A stretch of DNA of 21,779 nucleotides from Anaerolineae bacterium (lineage in GTDB: Bacteria > Chloroflexota > Anaerolineae > JACIWR01), in the NCBI GenBank assembly GCA_021162125.1, contig JAGGZG010000069.1:1-21779 (forward strand), written 5' to 3'. The notes below the pieces were generated by a model. That model was not told the origin of the DNA. It ran no database searches and was given only the letters and a program-made list of their open reading frames with translations. Positions 7,079 through 13,847 of this stretch are shown in pieces. Numbering within the stretch: the first letter of the stretch is position 1; each line of letters begins with the position of its first letter. Position numbers and translations under genes: made by a program.

Positions 7079-8245
7079 ATGGACTTCACTTTCCCGAAAG
7101 AGTACGAGCTATTTCGCCGCATGGTGCGAGAGTTCGCCGAGAATGAGGTGCGCCCCCTGGCCAAGAAGATTGACGCCGAGCACCGAGTGCCTTTTGAGAC
7201 AATCAAGAAAGCAGCCAAGCTAGGTCTGATGGGCGTGCCCTTCCCACGCAAGTATGGCGGCAGTGGCGCGGGTGAGACCGGCTATTGCATCCTCATGGAG
7301 GAACTGGGCAAGGTCTGCACTTCCACTGCTACCGTGATCGGCGCACACACCGGTATCGGGGCGATGGCCATCTACCTGGATGGCACCGAGGAGCAGAAAG
7401 AGAAGTACCTCAAGCCCCTGGCTTCCGGGGAGAAAATCGCCGCTTTTGCCCTCACCGAGGCTCAGGCTGGCTCGGATGCAGCGGCCATCAAGACCCGCGC
7501 TGTGCGCGATGGCGACTATTATGTGCTCAACGGTTCCAAATGCTTTATCACCAACGGCGATATCGCCGATATCATCACCGTGATGGCCGTGACCGATCCA
7601 TCCTTGGGGGCGCGGGGTGGAGTGACAGCCTTTATCGTGGAAAAAGAATTTCCCGGCTTCAGCATCGGCACCCTGGAGAATAAGATGGGCATCCGGGGCA
7701 GCTCCACGGCAGAGCTGATTTTCGAGGACTGCCCCGTACCTAAAGAGAACGTGCTGGGCCAATTCGGCGCGGGGTTCATCACTTTCATGAAGACGCTGGA
7801 CATCGGGCGGGCCAGCCTGGGGGCAGCCTGCCTGGGTGGAGCGCAGGCGGCGATGGAAGCGGCGATGAAATGGGCCAAGGCCCGCACCCAGTTCGGCGTG
7901 CCCCTCGCCCAGAAGCAGTCCGTCCACTTCGCCATCGCCGACATGGCCACTGAGATCGAGGCTCTGCGCTCGTTGGTCTATCGCACCGCCTGGCTGATTG
8001 ACACCGGCCAGCCGCACATCAAAGAAGCGGCCATGTGCAAGCTCTACGGCTCGGAGGTGGCCTCACGTTGCATCAACAGGGCGCTGCAGATTTTCGGTGG
8101 AATGGGCTACAGCCGCGAGTTCTGGATGGAGCGCGCTTTCCGCGACGCGCGCATCGCCGAAATCTTTGAGGGCACCAACGAGATACAGCGCATCGTCATC
8201 GCCTCCAACCTATTCCGCGAGCTGGGGCTGCGCATTGCACCGTAG
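7079..8245 (+). CDS. Acyl-CoA dehydrogenase (second copy)
   Basis: This is a 388-residue paralogue of the preceding gene with the same three-domain layout and probably a different chain length or branching preference. It has the FAD/acyl signature FALTEAQAGSDAAAI, the RTQFGVPLAQKQ stretch that precedes the C-terminal bundle, and a predicted catalytic Glu364 in EIFEGTNEIQR, closer to the family consensus than the first copy. AAGGAGGG stands before the ATG. Two adjacent dehydrogenases followed by one ETF pair suggest that both feed the same electron carrier. Confidence 0.94.
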   Translation: MDFTFPKEYELFRRMVREFAENEVRPLAKKIDAEHRVPFETIKKAAKLGLMGVPFPRKYGGSGAGETGYCILMEELGKVCTSTATVIGAHTGIGAMAIYLDGTEEQKEKYLKPLASGEKIAAFALTEAQAGSDAAAIKTRAVRDGDYYVLNGSKCFITNGDIADIITVMAVTDPSLGARGGVTAFIVEKEFPGFSIGTLENKMGIRGSSTAELIFEDCPVPKENVLGQFGAGFITFMKTLDIGRASLGAACLGGAQAAMEAAMKWAKARTQFGVPLAQKQSVHFAIADMATEIEALRSLVYRTAWLIDTGQPHIKEAAMCKLYGSEVASRCINRALQIFGGMGYSREFWMERAFRDARIAEIFEGTNEIQRIVIASNLFRELGLRIAP

Positions 8246-8247
8246 AT

Positions 8248-8336
8248 CAAATCTCAATGGCCAAATCCCAATGACCCAAACCCCAAATTCTGGTCATTGG
8301 CTCATTGGTCATTGACCTGGTCATTTGTCATTGATT
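8248..8336 (+). repeat. CAATGACC/GGTCATTG repeat cluster in operon spacer
   Basis: CCAATGACC (8268-8276) and GGTCATTGG (8292-8300) form a perfect 9-bp inverted repeat. The right side repeats TCATTGG/GGTCATT words several times up to the AAGGAG ribosome binding site of etfB (8336-8341). Left of the inverted repeat, CAATGG, CCAAAT and CCCAAA words recur. No coding potential is seen. Confidence 0.7.
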
Positions 8337-8349
8337 AAGGAGTTCGGAT

Positions 8350-9129
8350 ATGCGAATCATTGTCCCGATCAGACAGATTCTCGATCCCCGAGGGTTTACC
8401 GTCAGCCGCCGTCACGAGCGTATCTTCGTCAACCGCGAGGAGTACATCATCAATCCCAACGACAAAAACGCGCTGGAGGTCGCCCTGCGCATCAAGGACA
8501 CCGGCGGCGCGGAGGTGATCGCCGTAGCGGTGGGCAAACCGAGGGTGGACGACGCCCTGCGCGAGGCAATGGCCCTGGGTGCCGACGCGGCTTATCTGCT
8601 CACCGACGAAGCCCTGGCCCAAACGGATGCCGCCGGTGCGGCGAAGGCCCTGGCCAAAGCCATTGAGAAGATCGGCGATTTCGACCTGATCATCACCGGC
8701 CAGGAGACCCTGGACACCGGCGACGCGCAGCTTGGCCCCTGGCTGGCGGAATACTTTGGCATTGCCCAGGTGACCAACGTGCGCGAAGCGACCGTCAGCG
8801 ACGGTGCCCTGCGGGCGAAACGCGACTGGGGCACGGGCTACGCCGAGGTGGAGGCCGCCCCGCCCGTCCTGTTGACCGTGGCTCCCGGGGCCAACAAGCC
8901 CCGCTACCCGCACGGCGGACGGATCATGGCCGCTTACCGCGAGTGGGAGGTAACCACCTGGGGTGCTGAAGCCCTGGGCCTGGATGCAGCGGACCTGGAA
9001 CCGCTCACCGAGGGGCGGGGCCGGACTTTCCCGCCGGAGCGTACACTGGGCGAGCGGCTGACGGGTTCCCCGCAGGACGTGGCTGCCGACCTGGTTCAGC
9101 AACTCCGGCTTCAGCACGTCATTAAGTAA
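8350..9129 (+). CDS. etfB: Electron transfer flavoprotein beta subunit
   Basis: This 259-residue beta subunit pairs with the next gene to carry electrons from the acyl-CoA dehydrogenases. The family signature INPNDKNALEVALRIKD lies at 34-50, the nucleotide-site loop GQETLDTGDAQLGP at 117-130, and the C-terminal arm ends in LTGSPQDVAADLVQQL. The N-terminal PIRQILDP replaces the common VKQVPD form. The start is ATG 8350 after AAGGAG. Whether the pair is a plain ETF or a bifurcating type cannot be decided from these motifs. Confidence 0.92.
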   Translation: MRIIVPIRQILDPRGFTVSRRHERIFVNREEYIINPNDKNALEVALRIKDTGGAEVIAVAVGKPRVDDALREAMALGADAAYLLTDEALAQTDAAGAAKALAKAIEKIGDFDLIITGQETLDTGDAQLGPWLAEYFGIAQVTNVREATVSDGALRAKRDWGTGYAEVEAAPPVLLTVAPGANKPRYPHGGRIMAAYREWEVTTWGAEALGLDAADLEPLTEGRGRTFPPERTLGERLTGSPQDVAADLVQQLRLQHVIK

Positions 9130-9135
9130 GGCAAT

Positions 9136-9151
9136 GAGTTGACGAGTTGAC
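9136..9151 (+). repeat. Octamer duplication (GAGTTGAC) in the etfB-etfA spacer
   Basis: GAGTTGAC is repeated twice head to tail between etfB and etfA, ahead of the ACGAGGAGG ribosome binding site. It is the shortest of the spacer repeats in this operon. Confidence 0.65.
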
Positions 9152-9178
9152 TTCTCTCTTACGAGGAGGTACACAATT

Positions 9179-10231
9179 ATGGACCTAGACTACCTGCAAA
9201 TGCTTATGGGCGAGGAGGAAGTCGTCGTCGAGGAGGAGGGCGAGGGGTACCGCAACATCTGGGTGGTGGCCGAACGAGTGGGCGACGAGCTGGCCCCGGT
9301 AACCCTGGAGATGCTGAACCAGGCCCAGCAGTTGGCTTCGACGCTGGGGGCCTACGTGATGGCCGTGCTCGTCGGCGGGGACGAAACCCTGGCCCAGGAG
9401 TTGATCTACCACGGGGCCGACAAAGTGTTCCTGTTCGACGATCCGGCGCTGAAGGACTACGCGCTGGAGCCTTACATCAAAGCCCTGGGTGATCTCTTCG
9501 CCGAGAAAATGCCGGAGATCGTGCTCTGCGGCGCGACGGACGTGGGCGGCGAGTTGGCTCCGCGCCTGGCCCGGCGACTGGACGCGGTGGCGCTCACGAA
9601 TTGCACTGGCTTGACCCTGGACGCCAGCCAGCGCACGCTGGTTTGCACCATGCCAGTTTATGATGGGGAGTACTCGGAGGTCGTCGCTTTCTCGCCGGAG
9701 GTGCACCCGCAGATCGTCACCGTGCAACCCGGTGTTTTTGGCTTGCCTTATCGCGATGAGTACCGCAGTGCCGAGGTGGAGACCGTGGCCGTGGACCTGG
9801 ACGGTGCGCAACCCCGGGTGAAAGTGCTGAACGTCGTCGCTGAGGCCGAGCGCGAGCCCGTGCCCTTGCCCAAAGCGCGGATCATCGTCTCGGCAGGGCG
9901 GGGGATGGGCGACGCCGAGGGCTTCGCCCTGGTGGAGCAACTGGCCGCTGCCCTGAGTGGCGAGGTAGCCGGTTCGCGCGGCGCAGTGGACGAGGGCTGG
10001 ATTGACGAGGAGAAACAGGTGGGCATGGGCGGAGCCACCGTGCGGCCCGACCTGTACATTGCTTGCGGAATCTCCGGCGCGATTCAGCACTATTTCGGCA
10101 TACAGGACGCTAAGTTCGTGGTGGCCATCAACCGCGACGAGAACGCGCCCATCTTCAAGGTGGCCGACGTGGGCATCGTCGCCGACGCCAAAGAGGTCAT
10201 CCCAGCCATCATCGAGGCGCTGGAAGCGTAG
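9179..10231 (+). CDS. etfA: Electron transfer flavoprotein alpha subunit
   Basis: This 350-residue alpha subunit should bind FAD and complete the ETF dimer. An acidic N-terminal extension (about residues 1-22) precedes the ETF domain. The FAD-binding C-terminal domain is clear: GSRGAVDEGW with Arg267, LYIACGISGAIQH at 292-304 with His304, VVAINRDENAPIFKVADVGI, and a normal C-terminus. The loop that is usually QVGQTG reads QVGMGG (280-285), so the Gln and the Thr that contacts the flavin in characterised ETFs are replaced by Met283 and Gly284. That could shift the flavin potential. The ATG follows an ACGAGGAGGT site. Confidence 0.92.
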   Translation: MDLDYLQMLMGEEEVVVEEEGEGYRNIWVVAERVGDELAPVTLEMLNQAQQLASTLGAYVMAVLVGGDETLAQELIYHGADKVFLFDDPALKDYALEPYIKALGDLFAEKMPEIVLCGATDVGGELAPRLARRLDAVALTNCTGLTLDASQRTLVCTMPVYDGEYSEVVAFSPEVHPQIVTVQPGVFGLPYRDEYRSAEVETVAVDLDGAQPRVKVLNVVAEAEREPVPLPKARIIVSAGRGMGDAEGFALVEQLAAALSGEVAGSRGAVDEGWIDEEKQVGMGGATVRPDLYIACGISGAIQHYFGIQDAKFVVAINRDENAPIFKVADVGIVADAKEVIPAIIEALEA

Positions 10232-10325
10232 ATTTCGCCGGAAACCCGGGCACTCTACAGACGTTGATCCCCAGCAAGACCGGGAGGCAAACTTATCAAG
10301 ACGTGACCGACACCTGGTCAGTGCC

Positions 10326-10384
10326 GGTCCGGCAAGGAGGCTCAGCCTTGCCTGGTCAGCCTGCAGTCCGGCCCACGCCGGACC
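10326..10384 (+). repeat. Two GC-rich hairpins with alternative pairing after etfA
   Basis: GGCAAGG (10331-10337) pairs with CCTTGCC (10346-10352), and GTCCGGC (10366-10372) pairs with GCCGGAC (10377-10383) across a 4-nt loop. Alternatively GGTCCGGC (10326-10333) can pair with GCCGGACC (10377-10384), which excludes the two small hairpins. CCTGGTCAG also occurs twice nearby. The 254-nt gap 10232-10485 holds no gene. The stems lack a T-run, so they are not a simple terminator; they may be an mRNA structure or a mobile-repeat remnant. Confidence 0.6.
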
Positions 10385-10436
10385 TGGGACAATTGTCGCC
10401 GGGATGCCCGATTACCGCAAGTACGCTATGCGATGG

Positions 10437-10465
10437 TTAACGTGCAAGTAGTTGTTAGAGATATT
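10437..10465 (+). promoter_or_regulatory. Possible weak promoter before the DUF6506-like gene
   Basis: TTAACG (10437-10442) and GATATT (10460-10465) are 17 nt apart, each matching the sigma-70 consensus at four of six positions. The site is correctly placed for the gene starting at 10486, but GGAGGG (about 10474-10479) would lie very near the transcript start. Low confidence. Confidence 0.25.
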
Positions 10466-10485
10466 TTATCCGAGGAGGGACAACC

Positions 10486-10809
10486 GTGGCGTTCAAGGTG
10501 CTTTTTCTCGCTCATGCTCCTGATGCAGATAAGGAGGAACACAGGAGCGTTATCGACACGGGGAAGTATCGGCTATTCACCGTTGTGGTGAGGAGTCAGG
10601 CAGAAGCGCTGGAGGTATGCAAAGAGTTTGTTGAGAAGGAGGACATTGACTCTGTCCTGCTCTGTCCTGGCTTCACACATAGAGATGTAGCGGAGATCGC
10701 GGAAGCGGTCGGCGAGAGTGTGGGGGTTACGGTGGCGCGGGGTGATGGTCCGAGCAACAAGGTGTCCTTAGCGGCGAGGAAACGGGAGGGGTATTTGCGG
10801 AAGGAATAG
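10486..10809 (+). CDS. DUF6506-like small protein
   Basis: This 107-residue cytoplasmic protein starts with GTG after a GAGGAGGG site. The sequence is characteristic: FLAHAPDADKEEHRSVIDTG near the N-terminus, a central alpha/beta segment, LLCPGFTHRDVAEIAEAVG at about 58-76, and VTVARGDGPSNK near 82-93. I recognise this as the DUF6506 type from memory, with moderate confidence; the family has no established biochemical role that I know of. It lies 254 nt after etfA and before the terminator at 10991, so it may belong to the beta-oxidation transcript or have its own weak promoter. Confidence 0.75.
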   Translation: MAFKVLFLAHAPDADKEEHRSVIDTGKYRLFTVVVRSQAEALEVCKEFVEKEDIDSVLLCPGFTHRDVAEIAEAVGESVGVTVARGDGPSNKVSLAARKREGYLRKE

Positions 10810-10876
10810 CCGAGATTGTTCTTAGGGGGCGCGCTGCTCAAGGTGTTCTTGGCGTGGTTCGGAGGCACACCTAACG

Positions 10877-10953
10877 AGCGCGTAAAGCCGACCGCCCTAT
10901 CGTGGCGATTTGCGAGGCGGGTCCTGCCTGTGTCGGGCGGCGGCTCACGCGCT
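10877..10953 (+). repeat. Imperfect fold-back element (attC-like shape)
   Basis: The arm 10877-10896 and the arm 10936-10953 (GGCGGCGGCTCACGCGCT) are complementary apart from a few bulged or mismatched bases, around a 39-nt GC-rich loop. CCTAAC stands just outside the left arm, like one end of an integron attC site, but no matching GTTAGG follows the right arm and no integrase is present. It may be a dispersed fold-back repeat. Confidence 0.4.
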
Positions 10954-10990
10954 GCCCGATCCACAGATCACACACTCCAATCGCCGCCAG

Positions 10991-11029
10991 AACCTCCGGG
11001 GTCTCTCTGACCCTGGAGGTTTGTTTATG
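10991..11029 (+). terminator. Intrinsic terminator closing the fatty-acid region
   Basis: AACCTCCGGGGTC (10991-11003) pairs with GACCCTGGAGGTT (11009-11021) over 13 positions, including one G-T wobble, around a 5-nt loop. The tail is U-rich (TTTGTTTAT). It separates the beta-oxidation/DUF6506 transcripts from the sigma-factor cluster. Confidence 0.75.
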
Positions 11030-11033
11030 TCCA

Positions 11034-11060
11034 GGGATACTTTTCGTTCTCATACGTCTA
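11034..11060 (+). promoter_or_regulatory. Candidate ECF-type promoter of the sigma gene
   Basis: GGGAT (11034-11038) is followed after 16 nt by CGTCTA (11055-11060), resembling the GGAAC/CGTC pattern of many ECF sigma factors. It lies 22 nt upstream of the sigma gene ATG. The same ACGTCTA word behind a T-rich stretch occurs before the response regulator (19639-19644). Autoregulation is inferred. Confidence 0.4.
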
Positions 11061-11082
11061 TATATTATCAGGAGCAAGGAGA

Positions 11083-11658
11083 ATGGCCCAATTCGTGCGC
11101 AAAAGGGTTCTGCATCGGCTTGAGAGCGGGCGGGAACGGGAGCGGGAGAGAGAAAGGACGCTGGCCTTCGAGGAACTCTACGAGTGCTACGTATCTCAGG
11201 TCTATGCCTACGTGCGCTATCGGGTGGACAGTGCAGCGGAGGCCGAAGACCTGACCGCGGCCATTTTCGAGCGCGTATTGGCGAAAATCGAGACTTTCCA
11301 ATCCGATGAGTCTCGTTTCGCCGCCTGGCTGTGGCGCATTGCCCGCAACGCGGTGATTGACCACTACCGCAAACAGCGCCTGCGCCGGCATCTACCCCTG
11401 GAGGAGATTGCATCCCCTGTCTCAGACGAGCCCCTGCCCGAGGAGTGGGTGCTGCGCGAGGAGCGAGTTCAGGAGATTCGTGCCCATCTCAAGACCCTCC
11501 CGGAGAGGGAACAGGAGATCATAGCTCTGAAATTTGGTTTTGGTCTGACCAACCGGCGCATTGCCAAGGTATTGCGGATGAAAGAGAGCACTGTGGGTTC
11601 TGCCTTACACCGGGCCATGATCAAGCTCAGAAGAGGAATGGAGGAGGAGAAAAAATGA
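11083..11658 (+). CDS. RNA polymerase sigma factor, sigma-70 family (ECF-like)
   Basis: The protein has 191 residues with sigma region 2 at about 28-100 (FEELYECYVSQVYAYVRYRV through FAAWLWRIARNAVIDHYRKQ) and region 4 at about 127-184 (LPEREQEIIALKF, then the helix-turn-helix TNRRIAKVLRMKESTVGSAL). Regions 1.2 and 3 are missing, as in ECF factors. The N-terminus carries a low-complexity Arg-Glu run (17-25). AAGGAG precedes ATG 11083. The stop overlaps the start of the next gene (ATGA), typical of a sigma/anti-sigma pair. It probably directs transcription of the downstream peptide cluster, inferred from position. Confidence 0.9.
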   Translation: MAQFVRKRVLHRLESGRERERERERTLAFEELYECYVSQVYAYVRYRVDSAAEAEDLTAAIFERVLAKIETFQSDESRFAAWLWRIARNAVIDHYRKQRLRRHLPLEEIASPVSDEPLPEEWVLREERVQEIRAHLKTLPEREQEIIALKFGFGLTNRRIAKVLRMKESTVGSALHRAMIKLRRGMEEEKK

Positions 11659-12473
11659 GAACACGTCCCACCATTGACATTGACCAGGAGTTCTCCAAAA
11701 ATCTGGATCAGATATTGCAGGGGGAGACGGCTGAGGCGTGTAACAGCGTCAGCGAGGAGTACCGGGCCACTTTGGAATTCGCGGAGATGCTGGCCCGCAG
11801 CAAGCCGTTTCCGCGACCTGCTTTCCGGGATGGGCTGAAGCGGAAGGTGATGCACCGCCTGGGCCTGAGCGGTGAAGTCAGGAGTCAAAGGAGTGCCCAG
11901 TTGTACCCCAGACGCCGCGTGATGGTCATGGCCGCACTTCTCCTGTTTTGTCTGAGTGGGCTGACGCTGCTACAGGCACGTGGAAGCCTGGTGGCGGCCT
12001 GGGAGGGGATCGTCATCTACCTGGAACATATCGGCGTGCGAGAAGTGAAGCCGGAAAGACGTTGGGAATTGCCGCCTTCCGAGGTCCCCACCTATGCCAC
12101 CGTGGCAGAGGCGCAACGACACGTGGATTTCCCCATCCGCGAGCCGGCCTACCTGCCGCCGGGCTTCCGGCTGGAGGGGGTGCAGGTGCCGGACGCTTCC
12201 AGCGTGGGACTGGGGTATCGCCGGGAAACGGAGGATCGTGGTATAGAACTCCTGTACCTCTCACAATCATCATTGGCAGGGAAAGTAGCCGAATACGCCG
12301 ACTATCCGGGAGAGATACAGGAGATTGAGTTGCAAGGGCGCCGTGCCGTATGGGGTACGGATAAGCAGATGAATCTGCTCATCTGGGAAGACGAGGACAT
12401 GGTCTTTGTGTTGCACAGCACTTTGCCGCTGACGGAGATGCAAAACGTCGCCATCTCGCTATTCGATGAGTAA
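11655..12473 (+). CDS. Membrane-anchored anti-sigma-like protein with DUF4367-type domain
   Basis: The start codon overlaps the sigma factor stop, so translation is coupled. Of 272 residues, about 1-85 form a cytoplasmic segment that could bind the sigma factor. One membrane helix lies at 89-107, and the rest faces outside. The outer part (about 150-272; FPIREPAYLPPGFRLEGVQV, then RGIELLYLSQ and AVWGTDKQMNLLIWEDEDM) resembles the DUF4367 family found at the C-termini of anti-sigma factors. There is no HxxxCxxC zinc motif, so release by thiol oxidation of a zinc site is unlikely. Anti-sigma function is inferred from topology and gene order. Confidence 0.8.
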   Translation: MRTRPTIDIDQEFSKNLDQILQGETAEACNSVSEEYRATLEFAEMLARSKPFPRPAFRDGLKRKVMHRLGLSGEVRSQRSAQLYPRRRVMVMAALLLFCLSGLTLLQARGSLVAAWEGIVIYLEHIGVREVKPERRWELPPSEVPTYATVAEAQRHVDFPIREPAYLPPGFRLEGVQVPDASSVGLGYRRETEDRGIELLYLSQSSLAGKVAEYADYPGEIQEIELQGRRAVWGTDKQMNLLIWEDEDMVFVLHSTLPLTEMQNVAISLFDE

Positions 12474-12489
12474 GAAGGGAGGAACTGTT

Positions 12490-12723
12490 GTGAGCAAGAA
12501 AATGTCTCTATTGCTACTCGTTGGACTGTTTCTTCTCTCGCTGGTGGTCACTTCTACCACTCTCGCTGCGAGGGCAAAAGCAGGGAAGATAGCACCGGAA
12601 ACGGCCTGCTGGTGGGTGTATCGCGGCACGTATCCGGCCGGGGAACGCTGGTGCTACCACTGCTGCAACCATCCGGACTGCCTGCCTGCGACCTGCTGCG
12701 ACCTCTACTGTGAGTGGCGGTAA
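12490..12723 (+). CDS. Secreted Cys/Trp-rich peptide 1 (8 Cys)
   Basis: This 77-residue precursor starts with GTG 12490, chosen because GGGAGG (12477-12482) is ideally spaced; it lies 16 nt after the anti-sigma gene. Residues 1-29 form a Sec signal peptide (SKKM, a Leu-rich core, ARA before Lys30). The mature part of about 48 residues has Cys at 40, 55, 58, 59, 64, 69, 70 and 74, with two CC pairs and several aromatic residues, ending CDLYCEWR. An even Cys number outside the cytoplasm suggests four disulfides, or metal or cofactor binding. I do not recognise the family. A thioredoxin-like gene begins 17 nt downstream. Confidence 0.8.
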   Translation: MSKKMSLLLLVGLFLLSLVVTSTTLAARAKAGKIAPETACWWVYRGTYPAGERWCYHCCNHPDCLPATCCDLYCEWR

Positions 12724-12740
12724 CAGGCAAGGGGGAACAA

Positions 12741-13367
12741 ATGGCGAAAGAAGTGCAAAGCACTGGTCGGGTGATCGAAAGTGTCGAAACACAGCCAGCA
12801 GAAAGCAGGACAAAGACAGACACTCTGCTGCTGATGCTGATGGGCGTCGTCGTTCTGCTGATGATCGCCAACGTTGGCCTCTTCCTGCGCATGAACCAGT
12901 TGCAACAGGAAGTGCTGGCGGCCTTGCAGCCGTTGCAGGCCATGAGCAGCAGACCGCAGGGGTTGGAAATCGGCACCAAAGCCCCACAATTCACTTTGCC
13001 TGATACAGAGGGTCGGATGGTCTCGTTGGAAGACTTTGCCGGTCGAGAGGTGCTGCTGGTCTTCTCCTCGACCCAATGCCCAGCCTGCACCGAGATGTAT
13101 CCCAACTTGAGAGCCTTCAGCGAGCGCGAAAGGGATGTGCAGGTAGTGATGATCTCGCGGAGCTCCGTCGAGGCGAACCGGCAACTGATGGAGGAGCAGG
13201 GGTTTGGTTTCCCCATCTTGACCTGGCAAGACACAGTCGCTAGGGAATACCAGGTGCCAGGGACGCCGTTCTTCTACGTGATAAACGGGGAGGGCGTGAT
13301 TGCCAACGTGGGCTTTGCCGGTACGCTGGAGCAACTGGAGGCGTTGGCGACGGGTAGCAGGGAGTGA
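12741..13367 (+). CDS. Membrane-anchored thioredoxin-like protein (TlpA/MauD type)
   Basis: This 208-residue protein has one N-terminal membrane helix (about 28-49) and an extracytoplasmic thioredoxin fold. It starts with GTKAPQFTLPDTEGRMVSLE, has a CPAC active site (Cys113, Cys116), and a cis-Pro at about 176 (VPGTPFFYV). The layout matches MauD, which supports disulfide formation in the Cys-rich small subunit of methylamine dehydrogenase, and TlpA/ResA thiol-disulfide enzymes. Lying between two Cys-rich peptide genes, it is the obvious candidate to form or isomerise their disulfides (inference). ATG 12741 is preferred, with AAGGGGG upstream; an upstream GTG at 12714 lacks a ribosome binding site. 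Confidence 0.88.
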   Translation: MAKEVQSTGRVIESVETQPAESRTKTDTLLLMLMGVVVLLMIANVGLFLRMNQLQQEVLAALQPLQAMSSRPQGLEIGTKAPQFTLPDTEGRMVSLEDFAGREVLLVFSSTQCPACTEMYPNLRAFSERERDVQVVMISRSSVEANRQLMEEQGFGFPILTWQDTVAREYQVPGTPFFYVINGEGVIANVGFAGTLEQLEALATGSRE

Positions 13368-13370
13368 AAC

Positions 13371-13459
13371 AAGGAGGTGGTGGTATGTACGAATGAGGTA
13401 GTAAAGTGCTTGCTGAGATGACTGAGAAATCCAAGTGGAAGGGAGGTGAATGGCGATGA
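13371..13459 (+). promoter_or_regulatory. Leader of peptide gene 2 with tiny upstream ORF
   Basis: AAGGAGGTGG precedes ATG TAC GAA TGA (13385-13396), a three-codon ORF. A second frame (ATG 13418, with GAGAAATC at 13424-13431) ends at TGA 13457-13459, overlapping the real ATG at 13456. A second ribosome binding site (GGGAGGTG, 13441-13448) serves the peptide gene. The same order of elements occurs before peptide gene 3. A translation-coupling or translational-sensing role is inferred. Confidence 0.45.
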
Positions 13460-13740
13460 AGCGACAGAAGTGGCTGACGGGCATCCTGGCCGTAATGCTG
13501 GTGGCCTCACTCCTGCTGGCGGTCGGAACCTTTGCACCCATCGTAGCGTCCGCATCGGGTGGTGGAAGGGATGGAGTAGAACCCGAGGAGATATGTTCCT
13601 ACTTTATGTGCGCTACGGATTATACCCCGTGCGAATGGAACGGACACCAGGGATACTGGGAATATTGCTGTTACCAACCCTATCCCCAGATGTGTCAGTA
13701 CTGCGACCCGTGTTGTTGGTGGCAATGCCATTGGTGGTAG
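13456..13740 (+). CDS. Secreted Cys/Trp-rich peptide 2 (10 Cys)
   Basis: This 94-residue precursor starts at ATG 13456, placed 7 nt after GGGAGGTG; ATG 13450 is too close to the site. Residues 1-33 are a Sec signal peptide (MKRQKW, hydrophobic core, VASA before Ser34). The mature part starts Gly-rich and acidic, then has Cys at 47, 52, 59, 71, 72, 80, 83, 86, 87 and 91. It ends CDPCCWWQCHWW, unusually dense in Cys and Trp. It lacks obvious alignment with peptide 1 beyond CC pairs and aromatic content. No modification enzyme such as a radical SAM protein is encoded nearby. Function unknown. Confidence 0.8.
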   Translation: MKRQKWLTGILAVMLVASLLLAVGTFAPIVASASGGGRDGVEPEEICSYFMCATDYTPCEWNGHQGYWEYCCYQPYPQMCQYCDPCCWWQCHWW

Positions 13741-13778
13741 GGGCAAGAGTTGATGATTCGCCGCAGTTGAATCTGCTG

Positions 13779-13814
13779 GAGAGCCCTTTTTGCCCTTGGG
13801 TCGAAAGGGCTCTC
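13779..13814 (+). repeat. Strong hairpin between peptide 2 and the ABC permease
   Basis: GAGAGCCCTTT (13779-13789) pairs perfectly with AAAGGGCTCTC (13804-13814) over 11 bp with a 14-nt loop. The tail (TGTCTCTG) is only moderately U-rich. It could be a leaky terminator or an RNA-stabilising stem that lets the small peptide mRNA outnumber the downstream transporter mRNA. Confidence 0.65.
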
Positions 13815-13847
13815 TGTCTCTGATCAGTTGCGTGAGGAGCATAGGCA

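Noticed and set aside
7220..9174. Long minus-strand ORFs opposite the second acyl-CoA dehydrogenase and etfB
   Set aside because: The + strand carries clear enzyme motifs with ribosome binding sites; the antisense products match nothing recognisable.
13779..13814. Full intrinsic terminator
   Set aside because: The stem is strong but the tail is not a U-tract, so it is listed as a hairpin only.
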